This document shows, piece after piece, positions 8,174-15,520 of a stretch of 64,000 bases of DNA. Each line of letters starts with the position of its first letter. Within the stretch, counting starts at the first letter, position 1. Position numbers and translations under genes: made by a program. The DNA is taken from positions 558,001 to 622,000 of the forward strand of contig NZ_OY763931.1 of NCBI RefSeq assembly GCF_963667685.1, read 5' to 3'. The DNA comes from Maridesulfovibrio sp. (GTDB taxonomy: Bacteria; Desulfobacterota; Desulfovibrionia; Desulfovibrionales; Desulfovibrionaceae). The notes under the pieces were generated by a model. It saw only the letters and a list, made by a program, of their open reading frames with translations. It was not told where the DNA came from and did not search any database.

Positions 8174-8485
8174 GTTGAACGATTCTGCGTAATGACAGCA
8201 GATTGAAACTCTACTTCTTGCTACATCAGAAGAACTAATTTTGTTGAACGATTCTGCGTAATGACAGCAGATTGAAACACTTTCTGCCCCTTTCCTTTCA
8301 ACCAGGCACTATGTTGAACGATTCTGCGTAATGACAGCAGATTGAAACGGAACTTAGAGGAACAAGGTGAAAAGAAACTTCGTTGAATGATTCCGCATAA
8401 TGACAGCGGATTGAAACGGAACCATGCGTGAGTTTGGAATCCCTAATAAGTTGAATGATTCCGCATAATGACAGCGGATTGAAAT
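8174..8485 (+). CRISPR. CRISPR array B2 (family B, 5 repeats)
   Basis: Repeats start at 8174, 8243, 8313, 8382 and 8450, with spacers of 32-34 bp. The three leader-side repeats have stem CTGC/GCAG, the two distal ones CCGC/GCGG, a compensatory change that keeps the hairpin. The last repeat ends GAAAT rather than GAAAC. The leader is directly upstream. Confidence 0.97.
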
Positions 8486-8486
8486 G

Positions 8487-8520
8487 AAAAAGCCGCCCTG
8501 AGATTTCAGGGCGGCTTTCG
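8487..8520. terminator. Bidirectional terminator between array B2 and cas2 copy 2
   Basis: A perfect 10-bp stem, GCCGCCCTGA (8492-8501) with TCAGGGCGGC (8506-8515), has an A run on one side and a T run on the other. It should end array B2 transcripts on the plus strand and cas2 transcripts on the minus strand. Confidence 0.85.
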
Positions 8521-8613
8521 TTTAGCGAATTTCCTTTCCAAGAAAGATAAATTGTTTGTCAGGCGGGATGGTGCGTGTCCTTTGCGGATGAAGCTCTAAG
8601 GCATTGTCGATAT

Positions 8614-8868
8614 TTATTGTTCGTTGTGAATTAGTTTGCGCGCGAAAGTTTTCTCTAATGAAGTTAGCCGGGCCATGAGTAGGCTGTCGTCTTCATCAAT
8701 GGTGTTTTGCAGTTGCCCGAATAGTTCCTGTGCCTGACGCAGGCTTAGGCTACAGATTGATGCTGATTTTTGGCTGGCAATGTTCCATTCTTTAAGAATT
8801 TTCCAGACCTTACGGCGGGTCTTGTTTTTGGTGATGTCAAAAGAGATGAAATAAGGTGCTTTGTACAT
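8614..8868 (-). CDS. cas2: Cas2, adaptation partner of Cas1
   Basis: The 84-residue product has the size and pattern of Cas2: an N-terminal strand with the conserved aspartate (FDIT), a basic RRKVWKILKEW helix, a middle strand (QKSASICSLSL) and the IDEDDSLL segment. Cas2 dimers bridge two Cas1 dimers during spacer integration; here the partner would be the RT-Cas1 fusion, the only Cas1 in the window. A strong ribosome site (AAGGAGGA) precedes ATG 8868. The gene faces away from array B3 across a 320-bp leader. It is the intact member of a duplicated pair; the other copy carries a nonsense codon. The sequence is diverged from common Cas2 proteins, so identification rests on pattern, size and location. 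Confidence 0.85.
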   Translation of the reverse strand: MYKAPYFISFDITKNKTRRKVWKILKEWNIASQKSASICSLSLRQAQELFGQLQNTIDEDDSLLMARLTSLEKTFARKLIHNEQ

Positions 8869-9188
8869 GACTTCCTCCTTTTGATTTGATCATGGCGTAA
8901 GGCAGGAAAGCATGCAGCAGCCGTAAAATTACAGAGCCATAACAAATAGCTCGATTTCATTCGGGAATGTTAATTTTTTGCCGATTGCAGTTTTTTGAAG
9001 CTGGTAATTTTGTTTATATGTGATGCTTTTTTACTAAGCCTCTGAAAATAGGGTAAAAGATGTTGGTCGCGAAATGCGAGTTTGTGGTGTGTTTTGTGTG
9101 ACCAGTAAGTTAATTTGTGCTACTTGAAATGAGTGAAAAATGGGGGTATATAAGGTATTAGTTTAACTGGGTATAAAAAACGGTACCC
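8869..9188 (+). promoter_or_regulatory. CRISPR leader of array B3, divergent from cas2 copy 2
   Basis: Second 320-bp leader copy. It differs from the first mainly in a stretch near 8998-9060, and both end in GGTACCC just before the first repeat. Because it lies beside the intact cas2, B3 and B2 are the family B arrays expected to be able to acquire spacers. Confidence 0.8.
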
Positions 9189-9502
9189 GTTGAATGATTC
9201 CGCATAATGACAGCGGATTGAAACCATAATAGAGGGCGGTCCCTCCAAATACCACCGTTGAATGATTCCGCACAATGACAGCGGATTGAAACATCTTCAC
9301 GGTCGGGAAAACCCCTTTTTCCACTCGTTGAATGATTCCGCACAATGACAGCGGATTGAAACGTATGGTAATGTCATATATGGCAGGAAGTATGCGTTGA
9401 ATGATTCCGCACAATGACAGCGGATTGAAACTCAAAAAAGCTGCCTACTCTTCGTAGGACGGTTGTGTTGAACGATTCCGCACAATGACAGCGGACTGAA
9501 AT
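9189..9502 (+). CRISPR. CRISPR array B3 (family B, 5 repeats)
   Basis: Repeats start at 9189, 9257, 9327, 9396 and 9467, with spacers of 32-35 bp. All keep the CCGC/GCGG stem, with ATAATGACA or ACAATGACA in the loop. The last repeat has GGACTGAAAT in place of GGATTGAAAC, the degeneration expected at the leader-distal end. Confidence 0.97.
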
Positions 9503-9503
9503 G

Positions 9504-9537
9504 AAAAAGCCGCCCTGAAATTTCAAGGCGGCTTTTT
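9504..9537 (+). terminator. Intrinsic terminator after array B3
   Basis: GCCGCC (9509-9514) and GGCGGC (9527-9532) pair and are followed by TTTTT. It is the third copy of the array-end terminator; similarity to the B units ends just after it, which marks the right edge of the duplicated CRISPR unit. Confidence 0.8.
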
Positions 9538-9717
9538 GGTAGTTTTGGTGTTGTTTGCGTTATGCTTTACGTAGAATGCAGTTTTCTGCACACTGTTTAT
9601 TCATCTGGCCTTTGATCTTCCCCTGCCGCAAGTTCTTGTTTTTTGGGTCTGTATTTTCTTACTTTCCTTCTTCCATGACTTTTAGGACTGATTCTTAAGT
9701 TATCATGGGCTACTTTT

Positions 9718-9757
9718 GGTTATTATCGGTTACTGTTTGTTACTATCTGTTATTATA
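9718..9757. repeat. Four 10-bp direct repeats of GTTA type
   Basis: GGTTATTATC, GGTTACTGTT, TGTTACTATC and TGTTATTATA follow one another with exact 10-bp period, and a GTTATCAT half-copy lies at about 9699. Sites one helical turn apart suit cooperative protein binding. They sit about 40 bp upstream of a likely promoter (TATAAT at 9800-9805) that precedes the mobilisation genes. Nothing else is recognisable between the terminator at 9537 and this block. Confidence 0.5.
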
Positions 9758-9799
9758 GGATATTTTTTAAAAGGTGTTCCGAAATAACGGAAAATCTCA

Positions 9800-9920
9800 T
9801 ATAATCTCCCGGAGTCCGAAGGCAGGACAGGTAAGGTAGTCCCACCTTTTCAGGTGGTCGACCTTACGTCCTGCTCAGCCATGGGGCTGAGGTTGGCTTA
9901 TTCGCCTTCGGCTCAACGCA
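9800..9920 (+). other. Strongly folded segment upstream of the mobilisation genes (candidate oriT or structured leader RNA)
   Basis: A long imperfect hairpin runs from GCAGGAC (9822-9828) to GTCCTGC (9868-9874), with GTAAGGT/ACCTTAC and CCACCT/AGGTGG pairs inside. A second hairpin CTCAGCC-ATGG-GGCTGAG (9874-9891) follows, and then a GCC-TTCG-GGC-like element. TATAAT lies at 9800 with TTCCGA 17 bp before it. In RP4 and R64 the transfer origin lies beside the traJ/nikA and relaxase genes and pairs an inverted repeat with a nic site ending in ATCCTG; GTCCTGC at 9868 is similar. The segment could also be an untranslated leader of the Rha gene. Confidence 0.4.
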
Positions 9921-9991
9921 TGTTGCTGGTGAAATTGAGGACGGCTCAATTTTGCGCTGACATAAACTGCAAATTATATGGAGTATGTGAG

Positions 9992-10819
9992 ATGAGTAAA
10001 AAAGATAGTGAAAACAAGGAAATGCAAGTTGTTGTAGAGTTGGTAATGGAAAACAACCAGCCGATGGTTTCATCAGTGATGGTAGCTGAGCGTTTTGAAA
10101 AACAGCATAAGGATGTTTTAAAAGCTATCCGTAATCTTGAAATTCCAGATGAATTTAGTGAGCGCAATTTTGCGCCCACATCAATTGACGTTGCCCAGCC
10201 TAATGGCGGAACACGAAAAGAACGATCTTTCAACATGACTCGTGACGGCTTTTCGCTTCTTGCTATGGGCTTTACTGGCCATAAGGCAATGGAGTGGAAA
10301 ATCAAGTTTCTTGAAGCATTCAATGCCATGGAAGCCAGGCTGACTATTCCGCCGGCGGAGGGAAAGCTTCTGTACAAGAAAGCAAAGCCGGAGGCTGTGA
10401 GGGCGTTTGAAGGTGTCGCCCGCTACTGGTGCTTTCTGGAAGGCATCAGCTGGGAACAGGGCAAACGGCAGATCGAAGGGGTGGTCCGGGTTCCAGATCT
10501 TTATGAAATGGATGCATTGGCCATGGAAAGCGCATGGACTTATCTCAGGATGTGCATGCGCATTGTTCCGCCTAAAATGCGCGGTAAGGACATCTGCTCG
10601 AAGAAGGAGTTGTCTCCGGTCAATGGTTTGCTTGATTACTGGGCTTATTGCGGTAAGTCCTCCCGTGACGAGCTGCTTGGGATTTTGTGCGAGGACATGT
10701 GCATTGATTCATTGGAGTGTTTGCCCAAATCGTACGTTCCTCATGCGGTCAGCATTATCTGGGAAGGCATTAACAATGAATCCGGTAGAAATCATGCCCA
10801 GCAAGAAGCAAGTTATTAA
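9992..10819 (+). CDS. Rha-family regulatory protein
   Basis: A 275-residue protein whose first about 120 residues match the phage regulatory Rha domain: VSSVMVAERFEKQHKDVLKA, then RNFAPTS, and the NMTRDGFSLLAMGFTG segment ending in FLEAFNAME. Rha proteins are found on phages and mobile elements, and the domain is thought to act in regulation or DNA binding. The C-terminal half (from about residue 125) contains a tryptophan-rich helical region I cannot assign. ATG 9992 is preferred because GGAG lies 8 nt upstream; an in-frame ATG at 9854 would place the folded segment inside the gene. It is the first gene of the plus-strand mobilisation group and overlaps the next gene by 44 bp. Confidence 0.75.
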   Translation: MSKKDSENKEMQVVVELVMENNQPMVSSVMVAERFEKQHKDVLKAIRNLEIPDEFSERNFAPTSIDVAQPNGGTRKERSFNMTRDGFSLLAMGFTGHKAMEWKIKFLEAFNAMEARLTIPPAEGKLLYKKAKPEAVRAFEGVARYWCFLEGISWEQGKRQIEGVVRVPDLYEMDALAMESAWTYLRMCMRIVPPKMRGKDICSKKELSPVNGLLDYWAYCGKSSRDELLGILCEDMCIDSLECLPKSYVPHAVSIIWEGINNESGRNHAQQEASY

Positions 10820-11111
10820 AACCTACGTTTCCGACGAGGAATACAAACAGATCCGCGAGACTGCGCAGCAGTGCAGTCTTTCGCTGTCTGCCTTTGCCAA
10901 GGCCGTTTGTCTGGGACATGAAATTAAGAGCCGTACTGACCAGCAGGCCCGCCGGGAGCTTCTAAAGCTTAATGCCGATCAGGGGCGTTTGGGTGGTCTG
11001 CTCAAAATGTGGATTCTTGATGATGACCAGCACCGGACAGATGTTGAAGCTTTGCTGGAAGATCTCCGTCGACTTCAGAAAGAAATAGTTCAGAAGGTCC
11101 GAACCATATGA
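10776..11111 (+). CDS. TraJ/MobC-like relaxosome accessory protein
   Basis: A 111-residue basic protein of the MobC/NikA/TraJ type: an N-terminal ribbon-helix-helix region (KKQVIKTYVSDEEYKQIRE), then a helix with the SAFAKAVCLG motif and a conserved LGGLLKMW segment near the C-terminus. Such proteins bind the inverted repeat at oriT and load the relaxase. It overlaps the relaxase start by 4 bp, so the two are translationally coupled. ATG 10776 (with GGGAAGG upstream) and ATG 10794 are both possible starts. The family usually sits next to oriT, which supports a search for oriT in the upstream 9.7-10.0 kb interval. Confidence 0.8.
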   Translation: MNPVEIMPSKKQVIKTYVSDEEYKQIRETAQQCSLSLSAFAKAVCLGHEIKSRTDQQARRELLKLNADQGRLGGLLKMWILDDDQHRTDVEALLEDLRRLQKEIVQKVRTI

Positions 11112-12724
11112 TCAGTCGTAGAATTTCCTGTAAGCCTCAAAATGATAATTATCGGCGGTTGGCCGATTACATTGCCGATGCCAAGCACAAGGGCGAAAAG
11201 ACCTTGATGTCTTGGTGCGCAGGCTGCTGGGCCGGTGAAGATTACGAGCTGGCTATTCAGGAAGTTCTCGACACTCAGGATTTGAATCAGCGCACCGGCA
11301 AGGAGAAGACCTATCATCTGATCGTTTCCTTTAGGCCGGAAGATGAGTCTGTCCTCACGGAGAAGGATTTTAAAGAGATTGAGCAGGAGTTCTCCAAGGC
11401 CTTGGGTTTTGAAGAGCACCAGCGGCATTGTGGTGTCCACAAAAATACCAACAACATCCATATGCACATTGCATATAATATGATTCATCCGGAGAAGCTG
11501 ACCCGCCACGAGCCTTACCGGGATTTCTACAAGCGGGATCGGCTGCACCGTGAGCTGGAGCTGAAGTTTGGCCTGAAGTTCGATAACGGCAGGAAGAAGG
11601 ATCAGGAGCCGAAGCGCAGCAATGACCGGGCAGCGACTTATGAAGCTCACTCCGGCCAGCAGTCTTTTGATTCCTATGTGAAGGAACGCAAGGATTTTAT
11701 CTTGAAGTCACTGGATAAGGCGCAGAACTGGCATCAATTCCATATGTCTCTTGCAGAGATTGGGATCGAAGTTCGTTTGCGCGGGAACGGATGCAGTATC
11801 AAGGATCGTCATTCCAAGATAGCCATCAAAGCCAGTCGGCTTGACCGAAATTTTACCAAGTCTAAACTTGAGGCCCAGCTTGGGAACTATCAGTTGTCCA
11901 AGGGGATTGTGGTCAGCGAGAAGGATAGGTACGTTTCCCGACCGCTGCATAAGCATCAGGGTGAGCTTTATGCTGAATATCGTGCTGCTGTTGGCGGGAG
12001 GAAAAAGGCTTATGAGGATTTACGCGAAGAGCAGGATGGCCGTTGGAAGCAGACCAGCTCTTATTGGGATGGCAAGATTAAGGCTCTTAAGGACGATAAA
12101 AAACTCAGGATCAAAGACCGCAGCCGCTTGATTGCTCTCGCTGCCGGCAGAAAGACAGAGGCTATTGAAGCTCTCAAAAAGGAAATGTCCGGAAAGCGCG
12201 CGGAGCTGCGTCAGCAGATCCCGTTCAACCGCTGGAATGATTTTCTGAAATGGAAGGCTGAGAGCGGTGATGAAATAGCCCTGAAGGTCCTGCGGTCGAA
12301 AAAAGAACCGATTCAGAGTAATCCAGCTCCTATTATCGATAGCCAGGCAACGAAAGTCTCTGATATGAAGATCAAGCAAAGTCAGTTTAGATCAGATTCA
12401 AGCCTAGCTTGGAAGGATAAGCGTAAGCTGTTGTCCATTTCCAAGATGCTCCAGTTGCAGGCTGAAGAAGCTAAGCGCACTGACGATCCCAGAAAGCGCA
12501 ATCTTGATAATATGACTTGGCGCGTAGATTCCTCTGGAAACGTACTTTATACCTTGAAGAATGGTTCCATGGTCAAAGATAATGGAGATAAAATTTTCTT
12601 CAGCGTGAATGATCCTGCGGCCGCGCAGGTCGCGCAGGGATTTGCGCGGATGATGTTTGGGCGAAATGTTAAGGTTTTGGGGAATGAGATTGGTAGAAGA
12701 GGACAAATGCGTGGAAGAGGCTAG
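11108..12724 (+). CDS. Conjugative relaxase, TraI/MOBP family
   Basis: The 538-residue product nicks oriT and leads the strand through the secretion channel. The N-terminal domain carries the MOBP motif III HKNTNNIHMH (H111, H118, H120), and candidate catalytic tyrosines Y15 and Y21 lie close to where RP4 TraI has Y22. The middle is basic and helical. The last about 75 residues (TWRVDSSGNVLYTLKNG, then FARMMFG) resemble the LPD7-type domain often attached to such relaxases. It shares a 4-bp overlap with the TraJ-like gene. No helicase domain is present, as in RP4. It is the last gene of the plus-strand group; the next genes face it from the minus strand. Confidence 0.9.
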   Translation: MISRRISCKPQNDNYRRLADYIADAKHKGEKTLMSWCAGCWAGEDYELAIQEVLDTQDLNQRTGKEKTYHLIVSFRPEDESVLTEKDFKEIEQEFSKALGFEEHQRHCGVHKNTNNIHMHIAYNMIHPEKLTRHEPYRDFYKRDRLHRELELKFGLKFDNGRKKDQEPKRSNDRAATYEAHSGQQSFDSYVKERKDFILKSLDKAQNWHQFHMSLAEIGIEVRLRGNGCSIKDRHSKIAIKASRLDRNFTKSKLEAQLGNYQLSKGIVVSEKDRYVSRPLHKHQGELYAEYRAAVGGRKKAYEDLREEQDGRWKQTSSYWDGKIKALKDDKKLRIKDRSRLIALAAGRKTEAIEALKKEMSGKRAELRQQIPFNRWNDFLKWKAESGDEIALKVLRSKKEPIQSNPAPIIDSQATKVSDMKIKQSQFRSDSSLAWKDKRKLLSISKMLQLQAEEAKRTDDPRKRNLDNMTWRVDSSGNVLYTLKNGSMVKDNGDKIFFSVNDPAAAQVAQGFARMMFGRNVKVLGNEIGRRGQMRGRG

Positions 12725-12749
12725 CTGTAGCAAGGAATTATCCTCAAAG

Positions 12750-13046
12750 TCACATCACTGCCCCGCGTTCTACAGGAGTAACTCCGGAGAGATCAACCTG
12801 ACTACGCACTTTGCCAAGATCATAGTTTGCCTGCATGGCCAGCCAGCTTTCAGGGGTACGTCCGAGAACCTTTGAAAGGCGCAGGGCCATTTCGGGGGAT
12901 ACCGCGCTCTTGGCGTTCAGAACACGGGCGAGAGTGGAGGGAGCCACGCCAAGTTTCATTGCCAGCTTGCGGCAGCTGAGATTGTATTCTTCCATGTATA
13001 CGGAGCTGATAAGCTCACCGGGGTGCGGGGGATTGTACATAGTCAT
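12750..13046 (-). CDS. higA: HigA-family antitoxin
   Basis: A 98-residue XRE-type helix-turn-helix protein with the HigA/VapI signature: PPHPGELI at the N-terminus, then LSCRKLAMKLGVAPSTLARVLN and SPEMALRLSKVLGRTPESWLAMQ. It should neutralise the neighbouring toxin and, with it, repress their shared promoter. It follows the toxin gene with a 1-bp overlap; toxin-first order is usual for higBA. Such pairs stabilise mobile elements, consistent with this location between relaxase and primase genes. Confidence 0.92.
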   Translation of the reverse strand: MTMYNPPHPGELISSVYMEEYNLSCRKLAMKLGVAPSTLARVLNAKSAVSPEMALRLSKVLGRTPESWLAMQANYDLGKVRSQVDLSGVTPVERGAVM

Positions 13047-13324
13047 TAGTGGTAATCCTCGTAGTTTAAAATGTAGGCATTTCCATCGCGGAACTCAAAT
13101 GTCAGCCGCCAATTGCCGTTAACAGTTATTGACCAGAGGTCTGCCCGGCTACCTTTGAGTTTATGCAGTCTGAATCCGGGAAGATTGACATCTTCAGCTT
13201 CCTGAGCCGTATCGATGACGGAAAGCTGGATTCTTAACCGCTTGGAATGCTTGGCCTGTATCCCAGATGTTGAACCGGATCGATAAAATTTTTCCAGACC
13301 TTTGTGTTTAAATGTTTTAATCAT
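13046..13324 (-). CDS. higB: HigB-family toxin
   Basis: A 92-residue RelE/ParE-fold protein of the HigB type: IKTFKHKGLEKFY at the start, PGFRLHKLKGSRADLWSI in the middle and NWRLTFEFRDGNAYILNYEDYH at the end. Members are ribosome-dependent mRNA endonucleases. The conserved C-terminal Tyr-Glu-Asp-Tyr-His tail is present, so it looks intact. It is transcribed ahead of higA from a promoter that overlaps a palindrome. Confidence 0.92.
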   Translation of the reverse strand: MIKTFKHKGLEKFYRSGSTSGIQAKHSKRLRIQLSVIDTAQEAEDVNLPGFRLHKLKGSRADLWSITVNGNWRLTFEFRDGNAYILNYEDYH

Positions 13325-13385
13325 CGCTATTAATCTATATGTTGCGCATGACGCAACGCTTTGTCAAGAGGTGTTGCGTTTTTTG
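13325..13385 (-). promoter_or_regulatory. higBA promoter with overlapping palindromic operator
   Basis: On the minus strand TTGACA (13362-13367) is the likely -35 element. GTTGCG-CATGA-CGCAAC (13341-13357) is a 17-bp palindrome between it and the toxin start, and a further TTGCGTT half-site lies at 13373-13380. A palindrome over the core promoter fits autorepression by HigA-HigB. Confidence 0.65.
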
Positions 13386-13466
13386 GGAATTAAATTGGTC
13401 GTAGACAACAAAATGTGCGGAATAGGGTAGTGTTGCAGGAATCCCCCCTCAGAGTTCCCTGCGATG

Positions 13467-14024
13467 CTATCTAGCCATAGCCTTGCTCTTTGCATTCCCA
13501 ATGCTGAGGGCTTTTCTCTGTAGTTTGATGTAAGCCTCGGTTGCGACTTTGAGATTGTTCTTGCGCTGGCGGAGGATGTTTTTTTCTTCGTGAGAACCGT
13601 CAGCCTTAAGTCGGTTGGTCAGTCTGGCCTGATGGCTTTTGATAAACTCTCTGAAACCGTCCAGAGGCAGGCCGCCTTGCTTCCTCTTGCCGGCATATGT
13701 GGATGCAGCCTTCTGGTAGGCGTCACTGTCATGGACCAGCTCCAGCGATTGTCTGGCCTCTTCAATCTGAGTTAGGCCTGGCTTGATGCTGTTGACCATC
13801 TCTGCTGAGTTGGCGAATTCCTTTTCCTGAATCAGGGCGATCTGTTCAGCTTTCAAGATGGCTTCAGGATCTTGAGCTTCAGCCAGTTCCTTATACATAC
13901 CCAGTGTGCCTTTGAGGCCGTCCTGAAAAGCTAGGGCTTCAGGTGTTGTTTCCTTTTGCTGATACGATTTCCAGTCGTCAGCAAGTTTTGCCGCTAATCT
14001 AAAGAGCAAGCCAGTCTTTGCCAT
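13467..14024 (-). CDS. Hypothetical helical protein
   Basis: I do not recognise this 185-residue protein. It is strongly charged and almost entirely helical in character, with lysine- and glutamate-rich stretches, and has no signal peptide, membrane helix or cysteine motif. Its start overlaps the end of the next upstream gene (13999-14226) by 26 bp, so the two are probably translated together. It is the last minus-strand gene of the group before higBA. A role in DNA processing or regulation of the element is possible but not supported by a motif. Confidence 0.6.
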   Translation of the reverse strand: MAKTGLLFRLAAKLADDWKSYQQKETTPEALAFQDGLKGTLGMYKELAEAQDPEAILKAEQIALIQEKEFANSAEMVNSIKPGLTQIEEARQSLELVHDSDAYQKAASTYAGKRKQGGLPLDGFREFIKSHQARLTNRLKADGSHEEKNILRQRKNNLKVATEAYIKLQRKALSIGNAKSKAMAR

Positions 14025-14226
14025 AGGCTTCGTTTGCCTCCGATAAATCGAATTTTGAGTTTTTCAATTCTTCTGCACCAACTGTGTCTTTAAGGGCCAT
14101 TGCAAGGTGGGGTGGAAGCGGAAGCTTATAGCGCAGTTCGTAAGCTTCGTCGTGTTTGCCTTCAGCATCCAGACTTCTGATTTTCTGAATGATTTTGAAT
14201 TCTTCTTCACGGGTGTACTTTGCCAT
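13999..14226 (-). CDS. Hypothetical small protein
   Basis: A 75-residue soluble protein, rich in charged residues (AKYTREEEFKIIQKIRSLD at the N-terminus), of unknown function. GGAG lies 8 nt before the ATG (CAGGAGAAACATATG). It overlaps the downstream gene. No homology is obvious to me. Confidence 0.6.
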   Translation of the reverse strand: MAKYTREEEFKIIQKIRSLDAEGKHDEAYELRYKLPLPPHLAMALKDTVGAEELKNSKFDLSEANEAYGKDWLAL

Positions 14227-14328
14227 ATGTTTCTCCTGTTATGAGGTAATTGGTGTTCGGTGTCAGGAATTAATCTCACCGCTTTTTTGATATTGAAATT
14301 TGTTACAGGTAAAGTCAAATGTTTGAGT

Positions 14329-15123
14329 CTATCCAAGGTATTTCTGGGCCAGCTCAGTGAACTTTTCTTTGTATATTCTTCTTTCATCCGGTGTATTCAT
14401 AAGTCTTTGGAAAAGCTCATAGTCAAAAGTAATTGTTTTCTTGAAAATATCTTTGTCATCGCAGGTTACAAATAGTTGCATGGTTTCTTTGAGATTGTTG
14501 TCTGCGGACTTGGTTTGTTTATGTTTGGCAAACCAGAAAAAGACTTTTTCGTGACCTGTCGTTACGAATTGATCTTTATCATTGATAGTTCCAGTTGGGA
14601 CTTTTTCGCAGAGTGTTTCACGTAGCTCGGCATCTTTGATTTTTCTGCCCCATAAATTTTGTGCTTTGGATAAATAAACAAATACCCATGGGGCATTTAT
14701 AAGACTACCACCCCTGTAAAGATGGCCTTGCTCTGCTACATACCATTTGAGCATCTCTTCAGCTAAATAAGGGGTCATTACAATCCCAGAATAGAGCTGG
14801 AAAAGATACGCAACCTGATCAAAGTTTTCTTGCAGAGAGGTTAGTATTTGTCTTTCACGTTCAGTGCATGCAGGTTTGCGGCTGTTCTTGGAGAGATCGT
14901 CTCTGGGATGAGCTAGCGAGCAGCTTTCAAAGGCTTCTTTATCGAAGTCGGCAAGTCCCTGTATACTTTTGTGGTAATGTTTCGCGTAGGGGCGGTCTGT
15001 GTGCTGTAGCCTCTTGTTTAAACCTATTATTTGTACAGGATTATTGCAGGCTGGGCAGACGGCAAAGTGGAGCTCGTTATTATCCTGCTTCTCGTAATGT
15101 GGGGGAAGTTTTTTGGTACTCAT
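14329..15123 (-). CDS. Hypothetical zinc-binding protein
   Basis: A 264-residue protein of unknown function. Near the N-terminus CPACNN and a later HYHK suggest a zinc site; a second Cys (SCSLAHP, then PACTERE) may contribute. The rest is soluble and mixed in composition, with KVFFWFAKHKQ and ITFDYELFQRLM stretches. I chose the ATG at 15123 because AAAGGA lies 6 nt upstream; the longest frame starts at 15189 without a ribosome site. It is in a three-gene group of unknowns between the TraC-like primase and higBA, typical of cargo or element-specific functions. Confidence 0.6.
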   Translation of the reverse strand: MSTKKLPPHYEKQDNNELHFAVCPACNNPVQIIGLNKRLQHTDRPYAKHYHKSIQGLADFDKEAFESCSLAHPRDDLSKNSRKPACTERERQILTSLQENFDQVAYLFQLYSGIVMTPYLAEEMLKWYVAEQGHLYRGGSLINAPWVFVYLSKAQNLWGRKIKDAELRETLCEKVPTGTINDKDQFVTTGHEKVFFWFAKHKQTKSADNNLKETMQLFVTCDDKDIFKKTITFDYELFQRLMNTPDERRIYKEKFTELAQKYLG

Positions 15124-15192
15124 TTCAAATCCTTTACGGGATAGCATCTTAAATTTAGTGTCGCTGGGTTTGAGCTTGTATATGTTCACTTA

Positions 15193-15471
15193 CTATTCTC
15201 GCTTAGGATAGTTCTTGAAAATGTTGTCCAGAGAGTGTCTGAACTCAACATCTAACCACCAATCTTCCGGGAGCGGTGGAATGTTGCCTTCTACTTCTGC
15301 CACACGCAGACAATACAGGACTGTGCGAAGTCCTAGTGCAAATTGATGGTAGTTATCCTGCATAGAAAAAACAAGTTCTTCACCGCATTCATCACATAGG
15401 ACTAGTTCATGACCATCTTTTATGGCGTATGCCGGGTTTTGCAGTGAATTGGTGTGATCGTTCTTACTCAT
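15193..15471 (-). CDS. Hypothetical small protein with a CxxC pair
   Basis: A 92-residue soluble protein with one CDECG motif (residues 26-30), which alone is not enough for a zinc finger and might bind metal as a dimer. It has a GAGGG ribosome site before the ATG and is followed by another cysteine-containing unknown protein. Function unknown. Confidence 0.6.
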   Translation of the reverse strand: MSKNDHTNSLQNPAYAIKDGHELVLCDECGEELVFSMQDNYHQFALGLRTVLYCLRVAEVEGNIPPLPEDWWLDVEFRHSLDNIFKNYPKRE

Positions 15472-15520
15472 AATATTTCCCTCTTGCTTAAGCGGCCCCC
15501 CTCAGACCCGCTTTGTTAAT

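Noticed and set aside
9432..9466. Spacer with a CCTAC/GTAGG hairpin as proof of capture from a terminator RNA
   Set aside because: A 5-bp stem in a 35-bp spacer can occur by chance; not enough to infer RNA origin.
691..9502. Spacers matching other parts of this window (self-targeting)
   Set aside because: No match was noticed by eye, but this is not an exhaustive search; an alignment of all spacers to both strands would decide.
9854..9991. Longer N-terminus for the Rha gene
   Set aside because: This part overlaps strong hairpins, lacks a ribosome site, and the Rha domain begins after ATG 9992.
10407..10775. Extended TraJ-like frame from 10407
   Set aside because: This stretch is an alternative frame of the Rha gene; the ribbon-helix-helix protein begins near 10776.
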